From an uncultured Jannaschia sp. (GTDB taxonomy: Bacteria > Pseudomonadota > Alphaproteobacteria > Rhodobacterales > Rhodobacteraceae), in contig NZ_CANNEZ010000001.1 in the NCBI RefSeq assembly GCF_947503795.1, positions 1,603,001 to 1,667,000 on the forward strand: 64,000 bases of DNA. The letters run 5' to 3'. The notes under the pieces were generated by a model. The model made no database searches, was not told the origin of the DNA, and was given only the letters and a program-made list of their open reading frames with translations. Each line of letters opens with the position of its first letter. The stretch's first letter is position 1. Shown here piece after piece: positions 1-8,211 of this stretch. Both the position numbers and the translations under genes were made by a program.

Positions 1-1447
1 CCGCCGCAAGGGCAAGATCGCGGGCGCGGTGACGGTCCTGGTTGCGCAGCCCCTTGTCGGCCCCCGCTTCGATCAGCAATCCGACGACCTCGCGCGCGTC
101 GGCCTGCGCGGCCAGCATCAGCGCCGAGTTGCGCTTGGCATTGCGCAGGTCGATCTCTGCGCCCGCGCCGATCAGGCTCTGGACGGCATGGGAATTGCCT
201 TGCCGGGCGGCGATCATCAGGGCCGTGTTGCCCGTCTCGGTGGCGGCGTTCACATCCGCCCCGGCCTTCAGAAGCAGGGACATCATCCCGGTCTGCCCGA
301 AGCGCAGCGCTGCGTGCAGCGCCGTCTCGCCCTCGTGATCCGCATGGTCGATCGCCACGCCGGTTTCGATCAGGAACGATGCCGCGGGCCTGTTGCCCGC
401 CGCCGCAGCGTGCCACAGCGCCCCGCGCCCGTCCGCGTCGATCAGATCGAGCGGCAATCCCCGTTGCAGCAGCATGTCCAGGATCTCCGGCCCGCCGTTC
501 TGCGCCGCCGTCGTCAGGAGGTTCATCCGCAGTTGGGGATCTTCGGCCGGGAAGTCGTGCTTGAGCAGGAGAAGGGCGACCCGCGTCTGCCCGGCCCCGA
601 GCGCATGGCCCAGCGGGCGCGTGCCGTCGGCATCGGCCAGATAGCTCCGCGCGCCGTGCTGCAGCAGGTGCCAGACCACCGTGTAGTGCCCCGCCTGCGA
701 TGCGAGGGCCAGGGCCGTCCGACCCTCCGCGTCCTGGAAATTGAGATCGGCACCGGCCTCGACCAGCGCCATGGTCGCCTTGATCTGACCCGTCTCGGCC
801 GCGTGCATCAGCGCGGTGCGCCCCTGCTTGTCGGTGCCGTCGATCACTGCGCCGTCGTCCAGCAGCGCTTCGGTCACCTCGTCTTCGCCGCGCCGTGCCG
901 CTTCGATCAGAAGGGTCCAGCCCAGATTATTCGCGATCTCGGATACCTCGCGTTCGGTCTCTTCGACGCTCTCCTCCACCGCCGCATGGTCGGCCTCCTT
1001 CTCGGCGACCAGCGCGCGGTCCAGCTTCGACAGCAACCGTGCGGCCAGCGCGTGACCCTCAGCGGCGGCGGTGGCGACCCACGTCCGACCCGCCAAGGCA
1101 TCCTCCTCGGTGCCGCGTCCATCCAGCAAGAGGTTGCCGAGGCTGTATTGCGCATCGAGATGGCCCGCTTCAGCAGCTTGTTTCGTCAGGTCGAAGGCCA
1201 TCCGCTCGTCTTGGCGCACGCCGCGCCCGTCGCGGTAGAGCGTGGCGAGAATGAACGAGGCTTCGGCGTGCCCCTCCGCCGACAGGTCCGCCAGGGTCTC
1301 GGCCGCCTCGGTATAGTTGCGTTGCCGGACCGCCGTCTCGGCCGCCTGCATCCGCAGCGCGTCGCCGGGACGCTGTTGCACGTTGGCGGCGGCAGGCGCG
1401 GCCAGCGCGACGAAGGCGAGGAGAATCGTTGTTCTATGCAGTGCCAT
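1..1447 (-). CDS. Exported Sel1-like/ankyrin-repeat protein (partial, runs off left edge)
   Basis: Reading the minus strand from the ATG at 1447 gives a protein open to the window edge (about 482 residues, no stop seen). It starts with a signal peptide (MALHRTTILLAFVALAAP...ANV). Residues about 35-135 look like Sel1/TPR-type helical repeats (motifs such as ASFILATLYRDGRGV and AQYSLGNLLLDGRGT). From about 170 onward there are ankyrin repeats (GRTALMHAAETGQ, GRTALALASQAGHYTVV, GETALHAALRFGQ, GNTALMIAARQGNSHAV). Both repeat types mediate protein-protein contacts; no catalytic motif is seen. The start overlaps the stop of the upstream FAD/FeS oxidoreductase gene by 14 bp, so the two are probably translationally coupled and may act together in or near the periplasm. 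Partner unknown. The opposite strand also carries a long open frame here, but it is a GC-rich shadow. Confidence 0.85.
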   Translation of the reverse strand, partial: MALHRTTILLAFVALAAPAAANVQQRPGDALRMQAAETAVRQRNYTEAAETLADLSAEGHAEASFILATLYRDGRGVRQDERMAFDLTKQAAEAGHLDAQYSLGNLLLDGRGTEEDALAGRTWVATAAAEGHALAARLLSKLDRALVAEKEADHAAVEESVEETEREVSEIANNLGWTLLIEAARRGEDEVTEALLDDGAVIDGTDKQGRTALMHAAETGQIKATMALVEAGADLNFQDAEGRTALALASQAGHYTVVWHLLQHGARSYLADADGTRPLGHALGAGQTRVALLLLKHDFPAEDPQLRMNLLTTAAQNGGPEILDMLLQRGLPLDLIDADGRGALWHAAAAGNRPAASFLIETGVAIDHADHEGETALHAALRFGQTGMMSLLLKAGADVNAATETGNTALMIAARQGNSHAVQSLIGAGAEIDLRNAKRNSALMLAAQADAREVVGLLIEAGADKGLRNQDRHRARDLALAA

Positions 1448-2705
1448 GTTTTGTCTCGACCGTGATTCCGATGGATTTGAGAAACGCGGTCGGCAGGATG
1501 CCCCCCGCGCAGACGATGACGGCATCGTTGGGCAGACGCGTCATATCGCCCGCCTGTTCGATTTCGACATGCGCCGCGTCGATCTTCTTGACGTTGGAGC
1601 CGAGGATGACGTTGAGGCTGCCATCCGCCTCGGCCGCCTCGAGCTTCTTGCGGTTCTTCGGCTTCACGCGTGAGAACGCGGCACTTCGATAGGACAGCGT
1701 CACATCGCTCTGCGGTAGCTCGGCGATGCTGGTCGCGGCCTCGATGGCGCTGTCGCCGCCGCCCACCACCAGCACCGACTGCCCCTGATACTGTTCGGGG
1801 TCGGTCAAGCGATAGACGACCTTGCTCTGCTCCTCGCCCTCCACGCCGAGCTTCCGGGGCGTCCCGCGCCGACCGATCGTCAGAAGCACGGCACGCCCGC
1901 GATGTGTGCCTGCGGTCGTGGTGACCTCGAAGCCGTCGCCATCGGGTTCAATCGCCGTGACGCGCTCCTCGAAATTGATCTGAAGACCCGTGTCGGCGAC
2001 CACCTTCTCCCAGAATTCCATCAGGGCTTCCTTGGTCGTCTCGCGGAAATTCGCCTTTCCGTAGATCGGCAGCGTGACGGGCGCCGTCATCACCAGCTTG
2101 CCGCGCGGGAAGTGCGAGACCGTTCCGCCAAGCGTCTCCTGCTCGACGATGACGTAACTCAGGCCCTTTTCCATGGCACCCAGACCGGCGGCGAACCCGG
2201 CCGGACCGGCACCCACGATGACGACGTCGACTGCACCCGGCGCGGCCGGGGCCTTGTGCTTCGCGATCTCGCCGAGCGCCTGCCGCCCCTGTTCGATCGC
2301 GTTGCGGATCAGCCCCATACCGCCGAGTTCTCCGGCGATGTAGATGCCCGGCACGTTGGTCTGGAAGTCCGGCCCAACATGCGGAATGTCCATGCCCCGC
2401 TCCGCCGTTCCGAACACCAGAGTGATGGCGTCCATCGGGCAGGCCTGCGCGCAGGCACCATGACCGATGCAGTTTGCCGGCTCGACCAGTTCGGCCTTGC
2501 CGTTCACGAGGCCGAGGATCCGGCCCTCGGGACAAGCCCGCACGCAGGCCCCGCAGCCGATGCAGGTGGTCGGATCGATCACCGGATGCAGCGAGGCGGG
2601 CTGCGTCAGACCGGCGGCGTGCGCCTCCGCCTTCTGGGTCTGCGCCGTGCGTTCGCCGCGTTGCCGCAGAACCACGAACACGACCCACACCAGCACGAGG
2701 GGCAC
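1434..2705 (-). CDS. Membrane-anchored FAD-dependent oxidoreductase with N-terminal 2x[4Fe-4S] ferredoxin domain
   Basis: 423 residues from the GTG at 2705. Residues 1-15 form a hydrophobic anchor. Residues about 46-95 are a bacterial ferredoxin domain: a full CIGCGACVRACP motif, then CIGHGACAQACP, where the second Cys is His. Residues 161-430 are a pyridine-nucleotide-disulfide-reductase-like module, with an FAD-binding GxGxxG (VIVGAGPAG, 162-170) and a second Rossmann motif for NAD(P)H (VLVVGGGDSA, 311-320). There is no redox-active CxxC like that of thioredoxin reductase. The expected role is electron transfer between NAD(P)H and membrane or FeS partners; the real partner is unknown. The gene follows ccmI by 46 bp and overlaps the ankyrin gene downstream. 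The open frame continues upstream of 2705 with more hydrophobic codons but no good ATG/GTG, so the start is uncertain. Confidence 0.85.
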   Translation of the reverse strand: MPLVLVWVVFVVLRQRGERTAQTQKAEAHAAGLTQPASLHPVIDPTTCIGCGACVRACPEGRILGLVNGKAELVEPANCIGHGACAQACPMDAITLVFGTAERGMDIPHVGPDFQTNVPGIYIAGELGGMGLIRNAIEQGRQALGEIAKHKAPAAPGAVDVVIVGAGPAGFAAGLGAMEKGLSYVIVEQETLGGTVSHFPRGKLVMTAPVTLPIYGKANFRETTKEALMEFWEKVVADTGLQINFEERVTAIEPDGDGFEVTTTAGTHRGRAVLLTIGRRGTPRKLGVEGEEQSKVVYRLTDPEQYQGQSVLVVGGGDSAIEAATSIAELPQSDVTLSYRSAAFSRVKPKNRKKLEAAEADGSLNVILGSNVKKIDAAHVEIEQAGDMTRLPNDAVIVCAGGILPTAFLKSIGITVETKHGTA

Positions 2706-2751
2706 GGCATAGATGAGAATTGTCGATACGGGCAGGTCGTCGGTCCTCTGC

Positions 2752-3984
2752 TCATTCCACCCCCAGCCCCAGCTCCCGGGCCTTGTCGTCGATCCGGGAC
2801 CGGATCTCCGACGATGCCCCGAAATGCTGCACCGCGCCGAGGTAGGCCTCTTTCGCGGCCTCGGGGTCCCCCAGGACCATCCGCGACTGCATCAGCCTCA
2901 TCCATCCATCCGGGTCATCCGGATCGCTATCCAGTCGAGCCTCCAGCTGATCGACCATGCCCAGGATCATCGCCTGACGATCCTCGGGCGCCATTCTCTC
3001 CGCCGCTTCGACCTCTTCCCGCGAGGGGGCGGGCATGGCCGAACGGGGCGGCAAAAGCGTTTCGGTATCGGGCAGCCGCGCGGCCACATCGATGCCGTTT
3101 CGGCTAGCCAGTTCCCGAATTCGCTGCAACACGCCCGGCGCCCAGTCGGCATCCGGCCGCGCATCGTTCAGGAGCGTGATCCAGATCTCGAGCGCGCCTT
3201 CGACGTCACCGGCCTGTTCGGCGGCCATTCCGGCAAAGAATCGCGCACGGGCGTCCGAGGGGTTCAACGCAAGCGCCGATGCGAAGGCCGCTTCGGCCGC
3301 CTCGGTGACCTGACCGCTCGCGGCGCGCGCCAGTGTCTCGCCATAGAGCGACCAGAGCTCGGGGTCGTCATCGACCAGTGCGACGGCCCGCCCGTAGGCC
3401 GCGGAAGCCTCGGAATAACGGCCCACGTTGAAGTAGGACCAGCCCAGCATCCGCCATCCATCGGCATCGTCGGGCGTGGTTTCCAGCCGGGCGGCCAGAT
3501 TGGCGATGGCCGTGTCGACGGTCCCCACGGGGGGTTGGTTCGCGGTCGCAGCGTCGTCGCGCGCCACCGATTCGAGCCCCCCGGCGGCCGGCAGATTGCC
3601 GCCACCGGACGCGAGATGCGGCGCCGCGGGCAAATCGGGTCGGCCGATTACCGCGTAGAGCGCCGTAGCGCCGATCACCACCCATCCGCAGAGGATCGCG
3701 ACCGCCGACAGGCGCACCTTGTCCGACGACAGACGCAAGGCGGCCTTGGGCGCGCGGGCCAGCGCCACGATTCGCCGCTCGATCTCGAGCCGGGCCGCCT
3801 GCCCTTCGCGCGGGTCCAGCACGCCGCGCGCGACATCCGCCTCGATCTCGTCGATCTGGCTGCGGGCCAGCGCGATGGACTGGTCCGTCTCGGCGGACGG
3901 GTCCGTCCCCCGGCGTAGAAATGGCATCGCCATGACGACAGCCGCCACGCCGATCATGGCCACAAGAACGATCCAGAGCGTCAT
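2752..3984 (-). CDS. ccmI: Cytochrome c-type biogenesis protein CcmI
   Basis: 410 residues. CcmI is the apocytochrome c chaperone that presents the heme-binding C-terminus to the CcmF/CcmH heme ligation complex. The N-terminal part has two membrane segments (about residues 2-20 and 93-113, LSAVAILCGWVVIGATALYAV) separated by a cytoplasmic segment with DQSIALARSQIDEIEADVARGVLD, typical of CcmI. The periplasmic C-terminal part holds TPR-like repeats (DGWRMLGWSYFNVGRYSEAS). The start codon overlaps the ccmH stop (ATGA, 3981-3984). The fused two-TM plus TPR architecture matches the alphaproteobacterial CcmI (CycH) family. Confidence 0.95.
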   Translation of the reverse strand: MTLWIVLVAMIGVAAVVMAMPFLRRGTDPSAETDQSIALARSQIDEIEADVARGVLDPREGQAARLEIERRIVALARAPKAALRLSSDKVRLSAVAILCGWVVIGATALYAVIGRPDLPAAPHLASGGGNLPAAGGLESVARDDAATANQPPVGTVDTAIANLAARLETTPDDADGWRMLGWSYFNVGRYSEASAAYGRAVALVDDDPELWSLYGETLARAASGQVTEAAEAAFASALALNPSDARARFFAGMAAEQAGDVEGALEIWITLLNDARPDADWAPGVLQRIRELASRNGIDVAARLPDTETLLPPRSAMPAPSREEVEAAERMAPEDRQAMILGMVDQLEARLDSDPDDPDGWMRLMQSRMVLGDPEAAKEAYLGAVQHFGASSEIRSRIDDKARELGLGVE

Positions 3985-4472
3985 GGCGCCCCCTCCCCGT
4001 CATAGACGCGGCGCAGCACCGCCCGCTCCTCGTCGGACAGCGCCTCGGGCTCGGTCGGACCAGTGGCCCTGCGCCGCCAGAGGACCGAGAACCCGGCGAA
4101 TGCCGCGATGAGCATCGCCAGCGGAGCCAGCCAGAGCGCGATCGTATAGGGCTCGAACTGCGGGCGGAGCAGGATGAACGCGCCGTACCGGGCGACGAGG
4201 TAGTCGGTCACCTCCCGGTCGCTGTCACCGGCCACCAGCCGCTCGCGGATCAGGACGCGCAGGTCGCGGGCCAGCTCGGCGTTGGAATCGTCGATCGACT
4301 GGTTGCGGCAGACCGGACAGCGCATTTCCAGCCCGATCGCCCGCGCCCGCGCCTCGAGCACCGGGTCGGCGAGGATCTCGTCAGGTTGCACCGCATGGGC
4401 GGGCGCGGGCGAAAGCACGAATGCCACGGCCAGCAGCGCCACCGCCGCGACGATCTGGCGGAGGGCGTTCAC
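3981..4472 (-). CDS. ccmH: Cytochrome c-type biogenesis protein CcmH
   Basis: 163 residues from a GTG at 4472 that overlaps the ccmG stop by 3 bp. CcmH is a membrane-anchored thiol oxidoreductase that keeps the CXXCH cysteines of apocytochrome c reduced for heme attachment. A signal sequence (residues 1-28) precedes the diagnostic motif RCPVCRNQSIDDSNAELARD with Cys52 and Cys55. A single C-terminal transmembrane helix lies around residues 110-130. The length fits the short alphaproteobacterial CcmH/CcmL form, with the TPR part supplied by the separate CcmI. Confidence 0.93.
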   Translation of the reverse strand: MNALRQIVAAVALLAVAFVLSPAPAHAVQPDEILADPVLEARARAIGLEMRCPVCRNQSIDDSNAELARDLRVLIRERLVAGDSDREVTDYLVARYGAFILLRPQFEPYTIALWLAPLAMLIAAFAGFSVLWRRRATGPTEPEALSDEERAVLRRVYDGEGAP

Positions 4473-5014
4473 GATTGCGCCTCCAGCTGCCGGACGAGCG
4501 GCCCGAGGATGTCGCGCCAGACCTCTTCGGTCAGGGCGCCGACATGGCGGTAGCGGATGCGCCCCTCGGCATCGATCACGTAGGTCTCGGGCACCCCCGT
4601 CACCCCGAGCGCCGCACCGGTCCGGCCATCCGTATCCACACCGGTCGCCCGGTAGGGGTCGCCGAGGTCGCCGAGGAACACACCGCCCGCCCCGGGCGCG
4701 TCCTTCCAGTTCAGCCCGAAGAGCGCGACCTCGCCCTCGGCTCCCAGCCGCGTCAGCATCGGGTGCTCGCTCCGGCAGATCGTGCACCAGGATGCGAAGA
4801 CGTTGATCAGCGCCACCTCGCCGCGCAAGTCCTCCGACGTCAGCCCCGGCCCGGTGCCGGCCAGCGGCGGCTGCGCGAAGACCGGAAGCGGACGGTCGAG
4901 ATAGCCCGCGCCGGCCTGCCTGTCCTCGCCCGTCGACCCGAACACCAGAAGGCCCCCGATCAGCAGGAACGCCGCCGGCGGGATCAGCATGGCCTTGCGG
5001 ATGCGGCGGGCCAT
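4469..5014 (-). CDS. ccmG: Thiol:disulfide interchange protein CcmG/DsbE (thioredoxin-like)
   Basis: 181 residues from the ATG at 5014, which overlaps the ccmF stop (TGATG). This is a periplasmic, membrane-tethered thioredoxin-like protein acting as reductant in the Ccm system. An N-terminal membrane anchor (about residues 8-26) is followed by a TlpA/DsbE fold with the active site WCTIC (Trp76, Cys77, Cys80) and the downstream cis-proline segment GVPETYVID. The length matches the family. It sits within a ccmF-ccmG-ccmH-ccmI unit. In Rhodobacter, as I recall, the ccmG homologue (helX) lies with ccmABCD instead, so this placement may mark a second or relocated set. Confidence 0.93.
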   Translation of the reverse strand: MARRIRKAMLIPPAAFLLIGGLLVFGSTGEDRQAGAGYLDRPLPVFAQPPLAGTGPGLTSEDLRGEVALINVFASWCTICRSEHPMLTRLGAEGEVALFGLNWKDAPGAGGVFLGDLGDPYRATGVDTDGRTGAALGVTGVPETYVIDAEGRIRYRHVGALTEEVWRDILGPLVRQLEAQS

Positions 5015-6990
5015 CACGCATCCACCGTCGGCGGGTGGCGGGCGCGCTGCGGCGCCCCGACGCGCATCCGGCGATCCGAGAGCGACACGAACCCGCCAAG
5101 TGCCATGGTCATCGGTCCGAGCCAGATCAGCAGCGCGAGCGGGTGATGGTAGAGGCGCGCGACCCATTCGCCGCGGTCGTTGGGCGCGCCGATCGCGACA
5201 TAGAGGTTCGACAGGAAAACCGCCTTGATCCCCGCCTCGGTCGTGGTGGTGCGGCTGACGGTGTAGAACCGTCGCTCGGAGGTCATGGTGGCGACGGCTT
5301 GCCCGTCGCGGGTCACGGTGAACTGGCCTTCGTCCGAGATGAAGTTCTCGCCGCTGACCTGCGCCACGCCCGCAAGCGTGACCTCGTACCCGGCCAGCGC
5401 CACGCTGTCGCCCGGCACCATCGACACGATGTGCTCCTCTTGGAACGCCGTGACAGCCGTGATGCCCGCGACCGCGAGGCCCAGCCCGGCATGGGCCAGC
5501 ACCATGCCATAGACCGAACGCGGGATGTTTCGGGCGAACCGCGCGCTCCGGCCAAGCGAGACGTCGAAGAGGCGCGTCCAGATCACCAGCGTCCAGAGCG
5601 ATGCCGCCACCAGCCAGGCCGCAAGCCCGAGGCCCGCAGCCGCGAACGGATGCGCCCCGCCGCCCCAGACGAACACCCCGAGTGCCGTGACCAGCGCTAT
5701 GGCAGCCGGGGGCTGAAGCTGCCCCAGCACGCGGCGCAGGCTGTCGCGTTTCCACCGCAGGATCGGCCCGGCGGCGACCGCGATCAGCAGCGGAATCATC
5801 AGCGGCACGAAGGTCTGGTTGAAGTAGGGCGGCCCGACGGACATCTTGTCCGGCCCCATCAGCTCGACGACCAGCGGATAGAAGGTGCCGACGAAGACCG
5901 TCCCGGCTGCTACCAGAAGGAAGATGTTGTTCAGGATCAATCCGCCTTCCCGGCTGACCGGCGCGAAGACGGCGGGCTTGTCGAACGTCCCGGCGCGCAG
6001 CGCGAACAGGGTCAACCCGCCCCCCGTCGCCGCGAACAGGATGGCCAGCACGCCGACGCCGCGTGACGGGTCGGTCGCGAAGGCATGCACGCTGGTCAGA
6101 AGGCCGGAGCGGACGAGGAACGTGCCCACGAGGCTGAGCGAGAAGGTCAGGATGGCCAGCAGGACTGTCCAGACGATCAGCGTCTGTCGCCGCTCGACCA
6201 CCAGCGCGGAATGCAGCAGCGCGGTCCCGACGATCCACGGCATGAAGCTCGCGTTCTCGACCGGATCCCAGAACCACCAGCCGCCCCAGCCCAGTTCGTA
6301 ATAGGCCCAGTAGCTGCCCAGTGTGATCCCGATGGTCAGAAAGCACCACGCGGCCAGAACCCAGGGCCGCACGAAGCGGGCCCAGCTCGAATCGATCCGG
6401 CCTTCGAGAAGGGCCGCGACGGCAAAGGCGAAGGTCACCGAGAATCCGACATAGCCGAGATAGAGAAACGGCGGGTGGATCGCCAAGCCGATGTCCTGCA
6501 GGAGCGGGTTCAACTCCTGACCGTCGGTCGGCGTAGGCGACATGCGTGCGAACGGGTTCGACGTGAAGATCATCAGCGCGAGGAACGCCGCCGAGATCAT
6601 CCCCTGCACCGCCAGCACGCGCGCCTTCAGCGTCGCGGGCAGGTTGGCCCCGGTCAGCCCGAGTGCCGCGCCGAAGAGCGCGAGGATCAGCACCCAGAGG
6701 AGCAACGATCCCTCGTGGTTGCCCCAGACGCCGGTCAGCTTGAAAAGTGTCGGCATCGTCGAATTGGAATGCATGACGACGACCCGCAGCGACAGGTCGG
6801 TCACGGCAAAGGCCTGGACCAGCGCGGCGAAGGCCAGCACCACGAAGCCGCACAGCACCACCGATGCCGTGTTGGCGAATGTCATCAGGTGGGTCTCGCC
6901 GCGGCTGGCGCCGATCAGGGGCACGACCGCCTGCGCGACCGCGATCAGCAGCGCGATCACCAGCGCGAATTGTCCGATCTCCGCCACCAT
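5014..6990 (-). CDS. ccmF: Heme lyase subunit CcmF
   Basis: 658 residues, starting at the ATG at 6990 (MVAEIGQFALVIALLIAV), the usual family N-terminus. The frame stays open further upstream, but that part is not hydrophobic. CcmF is the multi-spanning integral membrane component of the heme handling/ligation complex. The tryptophan-rich WWD signature is present (GWGGWWFWDPVENASFMPW), along with conserved HNSTMP- and GNHEGS-type segments near the N-terminus (VMHSNSTMPTLFKLTG, WGNHEGSLLLW). It is the first gene of the minus-strand ccmFGHI unit. No ccmE precedes it; the next gene upstream is divergent. Confidence 0.95.
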   Translation of the reverse strand: MVAEIGQFALVIALLIAVAQAVVPLIGASRGETHLMTFANTASVVLCGFVVLAFAALVQAFAVTDLSLRVVVMHSNSTMPTLFKLTGVWGNHEGSLLLWVLILALFGAALGLTGANLPATLKARVLAVQGMISAAFLALMIFTSNPFARMSPTPTDGQELNPLLQDIGLAIHPPFLYLGYVGFSVTFAFAVAALLEGRIDSSWARFVRPWVLAAWCFLTIGITLGSYWAYYELGWGGWWFWDPVENASFMPWIVGTALLHSALVVERRQTLIVWTVLLAILTFSLSLVGTFLVRSGLLTSVHAFATDPSRGVGVLAILFAATGGGLTLFALRAGTFDKPAVFAPVSREGGLILNNIFLLVAAGTVFVGTFYPLVVELMGPDKMSVGPPYFNQTFVPLMIPLLIAVAAGPILRWKRDSLRRVLGQLQPPAAIALVTALGVFVWGGGAHPFAAAGLGLAAWLVAASLWTLVIWTRLFDVSLGRSARFARNIPRSVYGMVLAHAGLGLAVAGITAVTAFQEEHIVSMVPGDSVALAGYEVTLAGVAQVSGENFISDEGQFTVTRDGQAVATMTSERRFYTVSRTTTTEAGIKAVFLSNLYVAIGAPNDRGEWVARLYHHPLALLIWLGPMTMALGGFVSLSDRRMRVGAPQRARHPPTVDA

Positions 6991-7302
6991 CGCCGCAACC
7001 CCCTGACGTTTTCGACAGCGCCCGGCGATAGACACGTCACCATGTGGCGGATCTTGCGAGCCGCCATAACACTCTGCCTCCGGGGGCGTTCCCCTGTCCC
7101 TCCGGCCGGCGCAGACGCCTGCATTGTTGGCACAAGACCCCACCCTGTCCAGCACCACCTTCGCCGCCCGCCTGCGGATTCCTGCCGGGCCCTCGCGTGA
7201 ATCTGCCGGTTTGACGGATGCGGCGAGACCCGGAGTCGCCCGAGCGGTGCGGAGCGGCTAACGAATGGCGTTCGCCCGATGATACGCCGTCCGAGGTTCA
7301 GA
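6991..7302. promoter_or_regulatory. Divergent promoter region between ccmF and the cytochrome b/18-heme pair
   Basis: About 310 bp without a convincing gene on either strand. It must hold the promoters for both the leftward ccmFGHI unit and the rightward membrane-protein/multiheme operon, so the two could be co-regulated. No clear FNR/Anr-like (TTGAT-N4-ATCAA) or other palindrome was recognised by eye. A GAGG Shine-Dalgarno at 7293-7296 supports the start at 7303. Confidence 0.5.
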
Positions 7303-8211
7303 ATGACGATTGCCACGCCCGAGCAGAGCTTCGCGACATCGACCGCGGCCAAGCCCGCCCCGAAGCCCGCCCCCGACACGTCCCGCGGCCGCAAGTCCGG
7401 CGCGCCCGAACTGATCGTCATGCTGAGCCTGGCGGCGGCGGCAATCGGCTATGCCTGGACACGGCGTCTCGAAGGCGATCTCACCGCGGAAACCGGGTGG
7501 GGCTACGCGCTCGGGATCGTCGGGGCCCTCGCGATGCTGACCTTGCTGCTCTACCCGCTGCGCAAGCGGATCGTGAAGCTGCGGTTCATCGGCGACGTCC
7601 GAAGCTGGTTCCGGATCCACATGATGCTCGGCATCATCGGCCCGACCCTCATCATCCTGCATGCCAATTTCGCGCTCGGCTCGCTCAACAGCTCCGTCGC
7701 GCTGTTCGCCATGCTCGTCGTCGCGATCAGCGGCCTGATCGGGCGCCTGTTCTACGCCCGGATCCACCGCGGTCTCTACGGGCGACGCGCATTCGTGCGG
7801 GAATATCTCGACGACATGGAGACACTGAAGCACGAGTTCGACACCGACATGCCCGACGCGGAATGGCTGCTGGAGACGCTGCGCGACTACGAATCGCGCC
7901 GACTTGCGCCGACCCAGGATCTCTGGACCAATCTCGGACGGACGATGAGCGGTCCCGTCTCGCGGTTCCGCCTGCGCCGTGACGTGATGCGGCGCTACGC
8001 CCAGACCGTCGGACAGGCGGGCGGGCCGCGCCACGATCGAAGCCAATTGGTCCGCCGGCATCTCGACAGCTACCTCCACGCGGTCGCGCGGGCCCAGTCC
8101 TTCGCGCTCTACGAACGGCTGTTCTCGCTCTGGCACCTCTTTCATCTTCCGCTGTTCGTGATCCTGGTGATTGCTGCTATCGTGCACGTCGTGGGAGTTC
8201 ACCTGTACTGA
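7303..8211 (+). CDS. Putative di-heme cytochrome b-type membrane protein (partner of the multiheme cytochrome)
   Basis: 302 residues from the ATG at 7303 (GAGG Shine-Dalgarno 7 nt upstream; an ATG at 7279 is possible but has none). A Pro/Ala-rich N-terminus is followed by hydrophobic helices at about 36-53, 66-86, 104-123, 129-150 and 277-298. The third helix carries His106 and His120 and the last carries His281 and His295. Both pairs are spaced HX13H, as in bis-His di-heme cytochromes b, so two hemes on opposite sides of the membrane are plausible. A charged segment of about 120 residues lies between helices 4 and 5. The stop TGA is immediately followed by the ATG of the 18-heme cytochrome, so the two are co-translated. 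I do not recognise a named family; the function as membrane electron carrier is inferred. Confidence 0.7.
   Translation: MTIATPEQSFATSTAAKPAPKPAPDTSRGRKSGAPELIVMLSLAAAAIGYAWTRRLEGDLTAETGWGYALGIVGALAMLTLLLYPLRKRIVKLRFIGDVRSWFRIHMMLGIIGPTLIILHANFALGSLNSSVALFAMLVVAISGLIGRLFYARIHRGLYGRRAFVREYLDDMETLKHEFDTDMPDAEWLLETLRDYESRRLAPTQDLWTNLGRTMSGPVSRFRLRRDVMRRYAQTVGQAGGPRHDRSQLVRRHLDSYLHAVARAQSFALYERLFSLWHLFHLPLFVILVIAAIVHVVGVHLY

Noticed and set aside
29..1465. A 478-codon plus-strand open frame at the left edge
   Set aside because: The minus strand gives signal peptide, Sel1 and ankyrin repeats over the same bases; the plus frame has no recognisable features.
4469..6853. A 794-codon minus-strand frame that could be read as one large protein
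   Set aside because: Only its last 181 codons are real (ccmG); the rest is an out-of-frame shadow of ccmF.
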